Shown: positions 43,043 through 54,111, counted from the first letter of the stretch. The stretch is 64,000 bases of DNA from Tepidamorphaceae bacterium (GCA_028289445.1 JANQPO010000017.1:605537-669536), one strand, 5' to 3'. Notes: a model not told the origin generated them from the sequence alone. Program-made: numbers and translations.

Positions 43043-43537
43043 ATGGCCAACGGTCCACTCACGCGACGCGGGATACTAAAGCTCAGCGGCGGTGTTTTTG
43101 TGCTCACTGCAGCTGGCGCCGGTTCGATTCTGACCGGGTCCGACACGGCAATCGCCGGCGAGATCTATACCGGACTGCTCGGCGGAACGGGTGCCGGCGG
43201 CTATGACGTCGTGTCCTATCACACCGCCGGTCGGGCGGTGAAAGGCAAGCGCGGTTACACGGCGGAATGGAAGGGGGCCACCTGGCGCTTCTCCTCAAAG
43301 GAAAACCGCGATGCGTTCCAGGCCAATCCGGCCCGCTATGCGCCGCAATATGGCGGGCATTGTGCTTACGCGGCAGCGCAAGATTACAAAGCTAAGGGCG
43401 ATCCGAACCAGTGGAACATCGTCAACGGCAAACTCTACTTGAACTTCAACGCCAGCATCAAACGGCGCTGGGAGCAGGATATCCCAGGCTACATCGCGGC
43501 CGGCGACCGCAACTGGCCAGGGCTGGCCGGCAGCTGA
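43043..43537 (+). CDS. TAT-exported YHS-domain protein
   Basis: The start at 43043 (164 aa) has GGGAGA 8 bases upstream. An upstream frame from 42917 lacks conserved sequence. A twin-arginine signal (LTRRGILKLSGGVFVLTAAG) is followed by a YHS domain: GGYDVVSYHTAGRAVKGKRG, FSSKENRDAFQANPARYAPQ, then YGGHCAYAAAQDYKAKGDPN. YHS domains often bind or carry metals. The TAT signal implies a folded periplasmic protein, possibly cofactor-bearing. The exact role is unknown. Confidence 0.85.
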   Translation: MANGPLTRRGILKLSGGVFVLTAAGAGSILTGSDTAIAGEIYTGLLGGTGAGGYDVVSYHTAGRAVKGKRGYTAEWKGATWRFSSKENRDAFQANPARYAPQYGGHCAYAAAQDYKAKGDPNQWNIVNGKLYLNFNASIKRRWEQDIPGYIAAGDRNWPGLAGS

Positions 43538-43621
43538 ACAAGTCGGCCTAACTCGTGGCGCCGGTAAGGTGCCGGCGTCGCGCCTCTACCGCCCGCGCCA
43601 GAATCGCGCCATAAGAGCGGC

Positions 43622-44416
43622 ATGAAGCAATATCACGATCTCATCCGTCGCGTTCTCGATGAAGGCGTCGAAAAGAGTGACCGCACCGGCACCGGCACGC
43701 TTTCCGTCTTCGGCCATCAGATGCGCTTCGATCTGGCCGCCGGTTTTCCGCTGGTGACGACAAAGAAGCTGCACCTGAAGTCGATCGTCCACGAGCTTTT
43801 GTGGTTCCTCGCCGGCGACACCAACATCGCCTATTTGAAGGCGAACGGCGTGCGCATTTGGGACGAATGGGCCGACGAGAACGGCGATCTCGGCCCGGTT
43901 TACGGGCACCAGTGGCGGTCCTGGCCGGCGCGCGACGGCGGCACGGTCGACCAGATCGCCAATCTCGTCGATCAGCTTCGGACCAATCCGGACTCGCGAC
44001 GCCTGATGGTGACCGCCTGGAACCCGGCCGATGTCGAACAAATGGCGTTGCCGCCCTGCCACTGCCTGTTTCAGTTCTATGTCGCGGAGGGCCGGCTGTC
44101 GTGCCAGCTCTACCAGCGCTCCGCCGACATCTTCCTCGGCGTGCCTTTCAACATCGCATCCTATGCGTTGCTGACACAGATGCTGGCACAGGTGACCGAT
44201 CTCGGCCTTGGCGATTTCGTCCACACCCTGGGCGACGCGCATCTCTACGCCAACCATCTGGATCAGGCGCGGCTGCAAATCACGCGCGATCCGCGCCCGC
44301 TACCGACGATGCGGCTCAATCCGGATGTCCGCTCGATCTTCGATTTCGTCTATGACGACTTCGCGCTTGTCGGTTACGACCCGCATCCGCACATCAAGGC
44401 CGAGGTCGCGGTTTAG
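43622..44416 (+). CDS. thyA: Thymidylate synthase ThyA
   Basis: ThyA converts dUMP to dTMP using methylene-tetrahydrofolate and releases dihydrofolate, which the next gene product recycles. The 264-aa protein is standard length. It has [29 protein letters not shown], and the catalytic cysteine in [13 protein letters not shown]. The dUMP-binding segments [20 protein letters not shown] and HLYANHLDQ are also intact. Confidence 0.98.
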   Translation: MKQYHDLIRRVLDEGVEKSDRTGTGTLSVFGHQMRFDLAAGFPLVTTKKLHLKSIVHELLWFLAGDTNIAYLKANGVRIWDEWADENGDLGPVYGHQWRSWPARDGGTVDQIANLVDQLRTNPDSRRLMVTAWNPADVEQMALPPCHCLFQFYVAEGRLSCQLYQRSADIFLGVPFNIASYALLTQMLAQVTDLGLGDFVHTLGDAHLYANHLDQARLQITRDPRPLPTMRLNPDVRSIFDFVYDDFALVGYDPHPHIKAEVAV

Positions 44417-44560
44417 TTGCATTGTGCATCATCTGGAGCCGCCGGGCTTGCAAGGCTCGCGGTGCACGCCTCGAGTTCGTTCACAGGTTTTCAAGCTCAG
44501 CCAGTTGGCGGTAGAATCTGAGTCGAGGCTGTGCTTGAGATGCCCTGGGGAGATGTATGT

Positions 44561-45277
44561 ATGCTTCAGCGCGTTTCGCAAAAAACTGTAAGGCGGCGGG
44601 TGCGATTGCCGCGGATTGCCTTTATCGTCGCACGCAGTAACCCAGGCAATGTGATTGGTTGCGAAAACCGCCTGCCTTGGAAGATTTCAAGCGATCTGCG
44701 ACGGTTTCGCGAAATCACGACCGGCCATGCGGTCGTTATGGGGCGAAAAACCTACGAGTCCATTGGCCGACCTCTGCCGAACCGGGAGAACATAGTCATT
44801 TCACGATCAGCTTCGCTGAACGTTCCTGATGTCGAGATTACAAAGAGCCATGAGGCGGCTACTTTTCTTGCGGATTTGTATTCTATAATTAATCACAGAG
44901 AAAAGTTTTTTGTTATCGGTGGTGCGGAAATATACAAACTATTCGTAGATAGATTTAATCTTATATATCTAACCGAAGTATTTTCAGATAATATAGAAGG
45001 TGATGCGCATTTTGATACGTCTTTTGACAAAAGAAATTGGAATTTAATATCGGAGATGGATTTCCCGCAGTCAGATCGTGATCAATATCCTCACAGATTA
45101 TCGGTTTTTGAAAGACGAGATAAGTTTGTTAGGGCGATAGATGTAAGTGATTTTATGACTGGTGTAGAGAAAATCAGCCCTTATTTGTTTGAACAATATG
45201 CAAGCGAGATCGAGCAGTCAGTTCAATATTTGCATGAAGATGAGGACCAACTGTCCTTTTTCGACAAAGCTTTGTAA
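44561..45277 (+). CDS. folA: Dihydrofolate reductase with AT-rich distal half and C-terminal extension
   Basis: It reduces dihydrofolate from ThyA to tetrahydrofolate. DHFR motifs are complete: IAFIVARSNPGNVIGCENRL with PW, DLRRFREITTGHAVVMGRKT, and FFVIGGAEIYKLF. The ATG at 44561 (238 aa) has GGGGAG 8 bases upstream. After the normal end (FERRD) there are about 50 extra residues ending EDEDQLSFFDKAL, where QLSFF resembles a sliding-clamp-binding peptide. GC falls from about 55% before 44,820 to about 35% over 44881-45277, with many AGA, ATA and TTA codons. This implies a mosaic or foreign distal part. Confidence 0.9.
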   Translation: MLQRVSQKTVRRRVRLPRIAFIVARSNPGNVIGCENRLPWKISSDLRRFREITTGHAVVMGRKTYESIGRPLPNRENIVISRSASLNVPDVEITKSHEAATFLADLYSIINHREKFFVIGGAEIYKLFVDRFNLIYLTEVFSDNIEGDAHFDTSFDKRNWNLISEMDFPQSDRDQYPHRLSVFERRDKFVRAIDVSDFMTGVEKISPYLFEQYASEIEQSVQYLHEDEDQLSFFDKAL

Positions 45278-45355
45278 CGAGTTCAGCGCTCGGTGCAGGA
45301 TCATCGAGCTTCGATCTAGAAAAGTTTGAGCAGCTAGTTTTCCGATGCGGCGGGC

Positions 45356-46327
45356 CTAGCCCGCTTCCTCCAGCCGGTCCGTTGCCGGCGGTGGGGTACG
45401 AGAGAGCGCTGCAATCTCGGCGCGCAAATCCGATGTCATGTCGACATTGACGGCATCCAACGAGGGAATGAGCTGATCCAGATCGCGGGCGCCGATGATG
45501 GGCGCGGATATCGCCGGATGTGCGGCGACCCAGGCGACCGCCAAGCTGACCGGGTGGGCTCCATGGTTCTCCGCGAACGCAGCGAAGCGACCCGCCACAT
45601 CGAACACCCAATCCTCGCCATAGCGGGCGGTGTATTCGGCATTCGACATGATCCGACCCATATCTGGCCGTGTGTCGGGGCCGTATTTGCCCGACAGCAG
45701 CCCGCCGCCGACGGGGCTATAAGAGATGACGCCGAGCCCCTCAGCTTCGGCCAATGGCAGGATTTCCGTCTCCGCCTGGCGCTTCACCAGATTGTACATC
45801 GGCTGAATCACGTCGAGACGGGCAAAGCCGCGTACCGCCGAAATGCCTAGCCCCTTGGCGATCTGCCAGGCGGCATAATTGCTGGCGCCGGCGTGGACGA
45901 TCTTGCCGGCCGATACCAGATCGTCGAGCGCCCGCAGCGTCTCTTCCAGGGGGACGACTGGATCGAATCGATGCATGAAGTAGACATCGATCCACTCCGT
46001 GTTCAGCCGCTTCAGGCTGGCCTCGACTGCGCGCACGATGTGCCGGCGATTGGCGCCGCCGGAATTCGGGTCGTCGGTCATCGGCATGAAGCACTTGGTT
46101 GTCAGAATCAGTTCGTCGCGATGACCCTGGATCAACTTGCCGAGAATGCTCTCCGCCTCGCCGTGGGAATAGATGTCGGCGCAGTCGAAAAAATTGATCC
46201 CGGCGTCTCGGCAGGCGGCATACATGCGCGACGATTCGTCCGCGTCAGCGTCGCCGCCAAACGACATGGTGCCAAAACAAAGCTTGGAGACGGTGAGGCC
46301 GGTACGACCAAGGGGAACGGTCTTCAT
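45356..46327 (-). CDS. Aldo/keto reductase
   Basis: The 323-aa protein is a (beta/alpha)8 NADPH-dependent reductase. It has the AKR start MKTVPLGRTGLTVSKLCFGT, the catalytic Asp-Tyr region (GINFFDCADIYSHGEAESIL), and LILTTKCFMP with the Lys. The cofactor segment VSLAVAWVAAHPAISAPIIG also fits. The YajO/Tas-like subgroup is likely from its length. The substrate is unknown. It converges on folA and diverges from recA. Confidence 0.9.
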   Translation of the reverse strand: MKTVPLGRTGLTVSKLCFGTMSFGGDADADESSRMYAACRDAGINFFDCADIYSHGEAESILGKLIQGHRDELILTTKCFMPMTDDPNSGGANRRHIVRAVEASLKRLNTEWIDVYFMHRFDPVVPLEETLRALDDLVSAGKIVHAGASNYAAWQIAKGLGISAVRGFARLDVIQPMYNLVKRQAETEILPLAEAEGLGVISYSPVGGGLLSGKYGPDTRPDMGRIMSNAEYTARYGEDWVFDVAGRFAAFAENHGAHPVSLAVAWVAAHPAISAPIIGARDLDQLIPSLDAVNVDMTSDLRAEIAALSRTPPPATDRLEEAG

Positions 46328-46434
46328 GAGGCCAGCATTTGCACAAAAAGACCGGGGTTGCGCAATGAGAACAAAACGTGTACATAGAACACATGTTGAA
46401 GCGCCATTGAAGGTATGGAAGAAGGGGATGAAGG

Positions 46435-47520
<1,086 letters not shown>

Positions 47521-47545
47521 GCGCCTATCTCTTTCTCTTTCGTGC

Positions 47546-47572
47546 AAGCCCGCCGCGGACTGCGGCGGGCTT
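47546..47572 (+). terminator. Hairpin downstream of recA
   Basis: An 11-bp perfect stem, AAGCCCGCCGC and GCGGCGGGCTT, with a 5-base loop starts 26 bases past the recA stop. No T tract follows, so it may slow polymerase or protect the 3' end rather than terminate fully. Confidence 0.55.
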
Positions 47573-47694
47573 GATGCATTTGAAGCGGCTGCATGTGGAC
47601 AGGCGCAATGACCGGGGATAGAAACCACCACCCGTGGCGTGTCCGCTGACCGGGCCGATTGCCGCTGATTTTGACAGGACGTTTCACCGCCTCC

Positions 47695-50364
47695 ATGCAC
47701 ACCACCGCCGAGATCCGTTCCCATTTCCTGAACTACTTCGCGCGCAACGGCCACGAGATCGTCGACTCCTCACCGCTGGTGCCGCGCAACGATCCGACAT
47801 TGATGTTCACCAATGCCGGCATGGTGCAGTTCAAGAACGTCTTTACCGGCCTGGAGACACGACCCTATTCGCGCGCCGTGACCTCGCAAAAATGTGTGCG
47901 CGCCGGCGGTAAGCACAACGATCTCGACAATGTCGGCTATACCGCGCGCCATCACACTTTTTTCGAGATGCTCGGCAACTTCTCCTTCGGCGATTATTTC
48001 AAGCCGCTAGCGATCGAACTTGCTTGGGATTTGATCACCAAGGAATTCGGGCTCCCGAAGGATCGCCTGCTAGCGACCGTCTATCATGAGGACGACGCCG
48101 CTTTCGATCTCTGGAAGTCGATCGCCGGCTTGCCCGAAGATCGGATCATCCGCATCCCGACCCACGACAATTTCTGGGCGATGGGAGACACGGGCCCCTG
48201 CGGGCCGTGTTCGGAGATTTTCTACGATCACGGTGACCATATTCCCGGCGGCCCGCCCGGCTCGCCGGAGGAAGACGGCGATCGCTTCGTCGAAATCTGG
48301 AATCTGGTCTTCATGCAGTTCGAGCAGGTCGACGCTGATACCCGGGTCGATCTGCCCAAGCCGTCGATCGACACGGGCATGGGTCTGGAACGGATAGCGG
48401 CCGTTCTCCAGGGCAAACACGACAACTACGACATCGACCTCATGCGTGGCCTGATTGTGGCGTCTTCGGAGGCGACCGGAACCGATCCGGACGGTCCGCA
48501 CAAGGTTGGGCATCGCGTGATCGCCGATCATCTGCGTGCCGCGAGCTTTCTGATCGCCGACGGCGTGCTGCCGTCGAACGAAGGACGGGGTTATGTGCTT
48601 CGCCGCATCATGCGCCGCGCGATGCGCCACGCCGAACTGATCGGTGTCACCGAGCCGCTCATGTGGCGGCTGGCGCCAACGCTGGTTCAGGCGATGGGAC
48701 AGGCCTTTCCGGAACTGGTTCGTGCCGAGCCGATGATCGTCGAGACGCTGAAACTGGAAGAAACCCGGTTCCGCAAAACCCTGTCGCGCGGCCTACAGAT
48801 TTTGAACGAGGAAACGGCGTCGCTGACGGCCGGCGCCGTTCTCGACGGGGAGGTCGCGTTCAAGCTCTACGATACCTATGGCTTTCCGCTCGATTTGACC
48901 GAGGATGCGCTTCGAAGCCGCGACATGACCGTCGACACCGGCGCGTTCGATGCGGCGATGGAGCGCCAGCGCGCTGAGGCCCGCAAGGCCTGGGCCGGCT
49001 CGGGCGAAGCTGCGACCGAACAGGTCTGGTTTCAGGTCCGCGAGACAGCCGGCGCGACCGATTTCCTTGGTTACGACACGGAGGTGGCTGAGGGAGTCGT
49101 CGAGGCGGTCATTGTCGAGGGTGCGCCTGTTCAAAGCCTCGAACAGGGACAGACTGCGGCGCTGGTCACCAACCAGACACCGTTTTATGCCGAATCCGGC
49201 GGTCAGGTCGGCGACAGCGGTGTGATTTCAATTGCGGACGGTGCCCGCTTCCGGGTCACCGACACGCAGAAGAAGCTGGGCGATCTGTGGGTCCATATGG
49301 GAATGCTTGAAACCGGAAGCCTCGCGGTCGGCGACGAGGTCGACCTCGTCGTCGACGGTGATCGCAGAACCCGTATTCGTGCCAATCACTCCGCGACGCA
49401 TCTGCTGCACGAAGGCCTGCGTGAAGTGCTAGGCACGCATGTTACGCAAAAGGGCTCGCTGGTTGCGCCGGATCGCCTTCGCTTCGATTTCTCGCATCCC
49501 AAAGCCGTAAGCGATGAGGAGCAAGTCCGCATTGAGGACATCGCCAACACGATCATCCTGCAGAACGCCCCCGTCACGACGCGGCTTATGGATGTCGACG
49601 AGGCGATCGAGGCCGGCGCCATGGCGCTCTTCGGCGAGAAATACGGAGACGAGGTCCGTGTCGTTTCGATGGGAACGGCGGTTGAGGGCGACAAAGAGGG
49701 CCAGACCTACTCGCTTGAATTGTGTGGCGGCACCCATGTCGACCAGACTGGCGATATTGGCCTGATGGCGATCGTGTCGGAATCAGCGGTCGCTGCCGGG
49801 ACGCGCCGCATCGAGGCGCTCACCGGCGACGCTGCGCGGCACCACCTGGAAGAGCAGGGTCGCGCGTTGAAGGCGGCCGCTGACGTGTTGAGGGTCTCAC
49901 CCGCCGATGTGGCCGAGCGCATTCAAGTGCTTTTGGCGGAGCGCAAGCAGCTTGAGGCACAGTTGGCCGACGCGCGTAAGAAGGCGGCGAGCGGTGGCGG
50001 CACCGGCGCCGAGACCCGAACCGTTGCGGGCATCCCGTTCTTGGCGCGCACCGTCGACGGCATTCCGGCGCGCGAGCTGAAGGGCCTGGCGGACATTGCC
50101 AAGGACGAGGTCAAGTCGGGCGTGGTTGCCATCGTCGGTGTTTCGGAGGACGGCAAGGCTGGGCTGGTTGTCGGGGTCACCGACGATTTGACCGACCGGG
50201 TCAACGCGGTCGATCTGGTGCGCGCCGGATCGGTTGCGCTGGGCGGCAAGGGCGGTGGCGGCCGCCCGGACATGGCGCAAGCCGGCGGTCCGGACGGCGC
50301 GGCGGCGGCCGACGCCGTCGAAGCTGTCGCGAAGGCGCTCGAAAGCGTCGCCGAAGCCGCGTGA
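47695..50364 (+). CDS. alaS: Alanyl-tRNA synthetase AlaS
   Basis: AlaS charges tRNA-Ala, and by the same G-U rule also the tmRNA encoded in this window. I chose the ATG at 47695 (889 aa) because the conserved start [20 protein letters not shown] follows; 12 further codons upstream are open. The aminoacylation core has [20 protein letters not shown]. The editing domain has zinc ligands [11 protein letters not shown] and CGGTHV. The C-terminal C-Ala domain has the DHHA1-type [16 protein letters not shown]. Confidence 0.97.
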   Translation: MHTTAEIRSHFLNYFARNGHEIVDSSPLVPRNDPTLMFTNAGMVQFKNVFTGLETRPYSRAVTSQKCVRAGGKHNDLDNVGYTARHHTFFEMLGNFSFGDYFKPLAIELAWDLITKEFGLPKDRLLATVYHEDDAAFDLWKSIAGLPEDRIIRIPTHDNFWAMGDTGPCGPCSEIFYDHGDHIPGGPPGSPEEDGDRFVEIWNLVFMQFEQVDADTRVDLPKPSIDTGMGLERIAAVLQGKHDNYDIDLMRGLIVASSEATGTDPDGPHKVGHRVIADHLRAASFLIADGVLPSNEGRGYVLRRIMRRAMRHAELIGVTEPLMWRLAPTLVQAMGQAFPELVRAEPMIVETLKLEETRFRKTLSRGLQILNEETASLTAGAVLDGEVAFKLYDTYGFPLDLTEDALRSRDMTVDTGAFDAAMERQRAEARKAWAGSGEAATEQVWFQVRETAGATDFLGYDTEVAEGVVEAVIVEGAPVQSLEQGQTAALVTNQTPFYAESGGQVGDSGVISIADGARFRVTDTQKKLGDLWVHMGMLETGSLAVGDEVDLVVDGDRRTRIRANHSATHLLHEGLREVLGTHVTQKGSLVAPDRLRFDFSHPKAVSDEEQVRIEDIANTIILQNAPVTTRLMDVDEAIEAGAMALFGEKYGDEVRVVSMGTAVEGDKEGQTYSLELCGGTHVDQTGDIGLMAIVSESAVAAGTRRIEALTGDAARHHLEEQGRALKAAADVLRVSPADVAERIQVLLAERKQLEAQLADARKKAASGGGTGAETRTVAGIPFLARTVDGIPARELKGLADIAKDEVKSGVVAIVGVSEDGKAGLVVGVTDDLTDRVNAVDLVRAGSVALGGKGGGGRPDMAQAGGPDGAAAADAVEAVAKALESVAEAA

Positions 50365-50403
50365 TCTAGAGGATCTTCAGTAAAAGTCGAGTTCCCGAAA
50401 ATC

Positions 50404-50471
50404 CTCTATCTCTTTGATTTTGAGCATGTTTTTGTCCGGAAACCGCACGCTCTTTTCGGGACCGTGCTCTA
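50404..50471. repeat. REP-like palindromic element, copy 2
   Basis: This element of about 68 bp is roughly 85% identical to the element at 21166-21234. It shares CTTTGATTTTGAGCATG, TTGTCCG, AAACCGCACGC and TTCGGGACC. It lies 40 bases past alaS, between convergent genes, and its last arm supplies the icd stop codon, just as copy 1 does for its neighbour. The outer arms GAGCATG and CGTGCTC pair with one wobble. Confidence 0.8.
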
Positions 50472-51683
50472 ACCACCCATCGCCTTTTGCAGGTTGGTGT
50501 CGATCGCGTCGAGATAGCCGGTCGTCGTCAGCCAGGGCTGATCCGGGCCGACGAGGAGCGCGAGGTCCTTCGTCATCTGGCCGCCCTCGATCGTGTCGAC
50601 AACCACCTTTTCAAGTGTCGAAGCAAAGGTCGCCAGTGCCGCGTTGTCGTCGAGCTTGGCACGATGGGCGAGGCCGCGCGTCCAGGCGAAGACCGAAGCG
50701 GTTGAGTTGGTCGACGTCTCGTTGCCCTTCTCGTGCTCGCGGAAATGCCGCGTGACCGTGCCGTGGGCGGCCTCGGCTTCCACGGTCTTGCCGTCCGGCG
50801 TCATAAGCACGGAGGTCATCAGCCCCAGCGAGCCGAAGCCCTGGGCAACGGTGTCGGACTGGACGTCGCCGTCATAGTTCTTACAGGCCCAAACATAACC
50901 GCCAGACCACTTGAGCGAGGCTGCCACCATGTCGTCGATCAGCCGGTGCTCATAGATGATGCCGGCGTCCTTGAACTTGTCGGCGAACTCGGCGTCGAAA
51001 ACCTCCTGGAACAGGTCCTTGAACCGGCCGTCATAGGCTTTCAGGATCGTGTTTTTCGTCGACAGATAGACCGGTACCTTGCGGGTGAGCCCGTAGTTCA
51101 TAGAGGCGCGCGCGAAGTCGCGGATCGACTCGTCGAGATTGTACATGGCCATGGCGACGCCGGCGGCCGGCGCGTCGAACACTTCATGCTCGATCACCGT
51201 ACCGTCCTCGCCATCGAAGCGCACGGTCAGCTTGCCGGCGGATGGGAACGTGAAATCCGTGGCGCGGTACTGATCGCCGAACGCGTGACGGCCGATGATG
51301 ATCGGCTGCGTCCAGCCCGGCACCAGGCGCGGTACGTTTTGACAGATGATCGGCTCGCGGAAGATCACGCCACCGAGGATGTTGCGGATCGTGCCGTTCG
51401 GGGAACGCCACATCTTCTTCAGGTTGAACTCCTCGACACGCGCCTCATCGGGTGTGATCGTCGCGCATTTGACCCCGACGCCATGCTTTTTGATCGCGTT
51501 CGCCGCATCGACGGTGATCTGATCGTCGGTCGCGTCGCGGGCTTCCACGCCAAGGTCGTAATACTCCAGTTCGATGTCGAGATAGGGGAGGATCAGCTTG
51601 TCCTTGATGTACTGCCAGATGATCCGGGTCATCTCGTCGCCATCGAGTTCAACGACGGGATTGTCGACCTTGATTTTCGCCAT
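50469..51683 (-). CDS. icd: NADP-dependent isocitrate dehydrogenase
   Basis: It oxidises isocitrate to 2-oxoglutarate in the TCA cycle. The ATG at 51683 (404 aa) has AAGGAC 8 bases upstream. The sequence is of the eukaryote-like homodimeric class common in alphaproteobacteria: [59 protein letters not shown], and [20 protein letters not shown] with AAHGTVTRH. It is full length. Its stop codon lies inside the REP-like element. Confidence 0.97.
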   Translation of the reverse strand: MAKIKVDNPVVELDGDEMTRIIWQYIKDKLILPYLDIELEYYDLGVEARDATDDQITVDAANAIKKHGVGVKCATITPDEARVEEFNLKKMWRSPNGTIRNILGGVIFREPIICQNVPRLVPGWTQPIIIGRHAFGDQYRATDFTFPSAGKLTVRFDGEDGTVIEHEVFDAPAAGVAMAMYNLDESIRDFARASMNYGLTRKVPVYLSTKNTILKAYDGRFKDLFQEVFDAEFADKFKDAGIIYEHRLIDDMVAASLKWSGGYVWACKNYDGDVQSDTVAQGFGSLGLMTSVLMTPDGKTVEAEAAHGTVTRHFREHEKGNETSTNSTASVFAWTRGLAHRAKLDDNAALATFASTLEKVVVDTIEGGQMTKDLALLVGPDQPWLTTTGYLDAIDTNLQKAMGG

Positions 51684-51814
51684 CAAATACGTCCTTTTCA
51701 CTGCCTTGAGACCCGGGGCCGATAGTGCATGAGCACTGTCGTGCCGTTACGATACCGGGCGTTCCTATAGCACCCCGGTCCGAGAGGGGGAAGGCGCCGA
51801 AAGTGGAAGGGGTG

Positions 51815-52600
51815 ATGGCCGGGACTGACAGGACGAAAGATGCAGTGGCCGGCGGGCCGGCAGTCATTCTGGTCGAGCCGCAGCTTGGCGAGAACATTGG
51901 TACGGCCGCGCGCGCTATGGCGAATTTCGGCCTCACGGAATTGCGGCTGGTCAATCCACGCGACGGATGGCCAAGCGAAGCGGCAAAAAAGGCGGCGTCC
52001 GGTGCCGACTGGATCATCGAATCCGCCGTTGTTTTTCCAACGCTGGCCGAGGCGATCGGCGATCTCGGTTTGACCTATGCGACGACCGCGCGACCGCGCG
52101 GCATGCGAAAGTCGGTGGACGGGCCGCAGCACGCCGTCGGCGCGCTGTCGGGGCGCATGGCGGCCGGCGAGCGCGTCGGCGTGCTCTTTGGCCGTGAGCG
52201 CTGGGGATTGACCAACGATGAAGTGGCCATGGCCGATGCGATCCTGACCTATCCGGTCAATCCGCGCTTTGCGTCGCTCAACATCGCGCAGGCGGTGCTG
52301 CTTTTCGGTTACGAGTGGTTTCGGCAGACGGTGGGGGAGGCACCAGCCTTCGCCAGGGACGGCGGCGAGGAGATGCCGCCGCTGGCCGACAAGGCCGACC
52401 TCTTCCGGCTCTTCGATCATCTCGAAAGCGAGCTTGACGTTGGCGGTTTCCTGAAACCGCCGGAGAAACGGCCGCGCATGGTCAACGCGCTGCGCAACAT
52501 GTTGCACCGTGCGCAACTAACGGATCAGGATGTGCGCACGCTGCGCGGGGTTATCGTCGCGCTCACCGGTCGGCGCGGCTCCGGGATCGACACCCGATGA
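51815..52600 (+). CDS. trmJ: tRNA 2'-O-methyltransferase TrmJ (SPOUT family)
   Basis: TrmJ methylates the ribose of residue 32 in tRNAs. The SPOUT start AVILVEPQLGENIGTAARAM is present, followed by ELRLVNPRDGWPSEAAKKAA. The knot motifs GVLFGRERWGLTNDEVAMAD and NPRFASLNIAQAVLLFGYEW are intact. The ATG at 51815 (261 aa) with GGAAGG upstream is preferred to the longer frame from 51725. It overlaps murI by four bases. Confidence 0.92.
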   Translation: MAGTDRTKDAVAGGPAVILVEPQLGENIGTAARAMANFGLTELRLVNPRDGWPSEAAKKAASGADWIIESAVVFPTLAEAIGDLGLTYATTARPRGMRKSVDGPQHAVGALSGRMAAGERVGVLFGRERWGLTNDEVAMADAILTYPVNPRFASLNIAQAVLLFGYEWFRQTVGEAPAFARDGGEEMPPLADKADLFRLFDHLESELDVGGFLKPPEKRPRMVNALRNMLHRAQLTDQDVRTLRGVIVALTGRRGSGIDTR

Positions 52601-53415
52601 ACGAGCCTAAACTGCTGGTCTTTGATTCCGGATTGGGCGGTCTCACCGTCTTGGCCGCCTTGCACCGGGTCCTGCCTGGCGCGTCCTATTTGTACATCGC
52701 CGACGATGCGGCCTTTCCCTACGGCGATTTGGCTGATGGGGACCTGATCGAGCGCTGCCGCGCCATCATGACGAAGGCCGTTCCGGCTTACCGACCGGAC
52801 GCCGCGATCATCGCCTGTAACACTGCGTCGACGCTGGCGCTTCCCGTTCTGCGGTCTCGCTTCCATCTTCCCTTTATTGGCACCGTGCCGGCGATCAAGC
52901 CGGCAGCGGAAGTCACCGAGAGCGGCGTGGTCTCGGTGCTTGCGACGCCTGGAACCGTCAAGCGCGACTACACCCGCGACCTCATTCAGACCTATGCAGG
53001 GCATATTCATGTTCGCCTTGTCGGCAGCGCCAAGTTGGCCGGATTGGCTGAGAAGCATATTGGCGGTGGCCAGGTCGACGATGCGGCGATCTCAACGGAG
53101 ATCACGCCAGCCTTTGCCGAGAAGGACGGCAAGCGCACCGATACGATCGTGCTGGGCTGCACGCATTTTCCGCTCTTGCGCGACCGTTTGGAAACCCTGG
53201 CGCCGTGGCCGGTGACCTGGGTCGACCCGGCGCCGGCGATTGCCCGTCGCGTGGTGACGGTGCTCGATGGCTTTGCCGGTCCGTCGATCGGACCGGGCCA
53301 ACAGCCGGTCAAGTCCGGTCCGAAACTGACCTTTTGGTTCACATCCGGGCGCGATGTCGACCCGTCCATCCTCGCGACACTGACGGCGCTGCGGATTCGG
53401 CATCTACTGGCCTAG
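52597..53415 (+). CDS. murI: Glutamate racemase MurI
   Basis: MurI makes D-glutamate for peptidoglycan. The two catalytic cysteines are in IIACNTASTLALPVL and LGCTHFPLLRD. The family start LLVFDSGLGGLTVLAALHRV is standard, and length (272 aa) is normal. Its ATG overlaps the trmJ stop (ATGA), so the genes are translationally coupled. Confidence 0.95.
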   Translation: MNEPKLLVFDSGLGGLTVLAALHRVLPGASYLYIADDAAFPYGDLADGDLIERCRAIMTKAVPAYRPDAAIIACNTASTLALPVLRSRFHLPFIGTVPAIKPAAEVTESGVVSVLATPGTVKRDYTRDLIQTYAGHIHVRLVGSAKLAGLAEKHIGGGQVDDAAISTEITPAFAEKDGKRTDTIVLGCTHFPLLRDRLETLAPWPVTWVDPAPAIARRVVTVLDGFAGPSIGPGQQPVKSGPKLTFWFTSGRDVDPSILATLTALRIRHLLA

Positions 53416-53435
53416 AGGCCATAGGCGGTGAGGCG

Positions 53436-54075
53436 TTACGCACCGGTTGAACCGGCGATGCTCTTGTAGCGGTTTTCCAGTTCGACTTGGCGGGCGATGG
53501 CGGCCGGATCGAGGTCGGTTTCCGCCGGATAATCCGCTCCAAAATAGCCGAACCGGTCCGTTCCGCGCACGAGCATCGCTGTGTCGTGCTCGTCCTTCAA
53601 CCGACGGACATGGGCGCCCAAATATTGGACATTGACGCCGATGCGCCGATCGTCGCCGGCATTCGGCATAGACGCATGCAAGGTCCATCCGTGGTGAAAC
53701 GAGGCCTCGCCGGGTTCAAGCGGGCACATGACAGCGTCGGCCTCGTCGATCCCGCTGACCGTCTGGCCGAGGAAGAGAACGTTGTCCTCGTAGTCCGTCA
53801 CCTCGTGGTCGATGCGCCCATTGAGATGGCTGCCGGGGATCATGCGCATACAGCCCGTCGTCGCTGTCGCCGGCGAAAGCGCTAGCCACATCGACACCTG
53901 GTCGTCATGACTGAGGTCCCAATAGGTGAGGTCTTGGTGCCAGCTGACATGCGACGCTGGCCAGGCCAGTATTCCTGGCGAAAACGCTAATCGCTGCCGA
54001 ATTACGCACGCAAGCGAAAAAAGATTGCGCCACCAATAGCGGTTGGCGCATGTACGGACCGGCTGAGGATGGTCC
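53436..54075 (-). pseudogene. Phytanoyl-CoA dioxygenase family gene, 5'-truncated and decayed
   Basis: The frame from about 53,960 down encodes the conserved Fe(II)/2-oxoglutarate core: SWHQDLTYWDLSHDDQVSMW, then GCMRMIPGSHLNGRIDHEV and FHHGWTLHASMPNAGDDRRI, ending near SIAGSTGA. The HxD pair and distal His survive. Upstream, LAFSPGILAWPASHVSWHQD seems to lack about ten residues found in relatives between the ILxW and VSWHQD blocks. An in-frame TAA near 54,080 then ends the frame. The N-terminal 100 or so residues are missing and no start with a ribosome site is seen. Best read as a gene remnant. Confidence 0.7.
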
Positions 54076-54111
54076 CGGACTTAGCTTGGTAAGCCTGTCG
54101 AGGAGTCGACG

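Noticed and set aside
44417..44560. An attachment site or insertion boundary just before folA that would explain its foreign half
   Set aside because: The composition switch lies inside the gene near 44,870, not at its start, and no repeat was seen at either edge.
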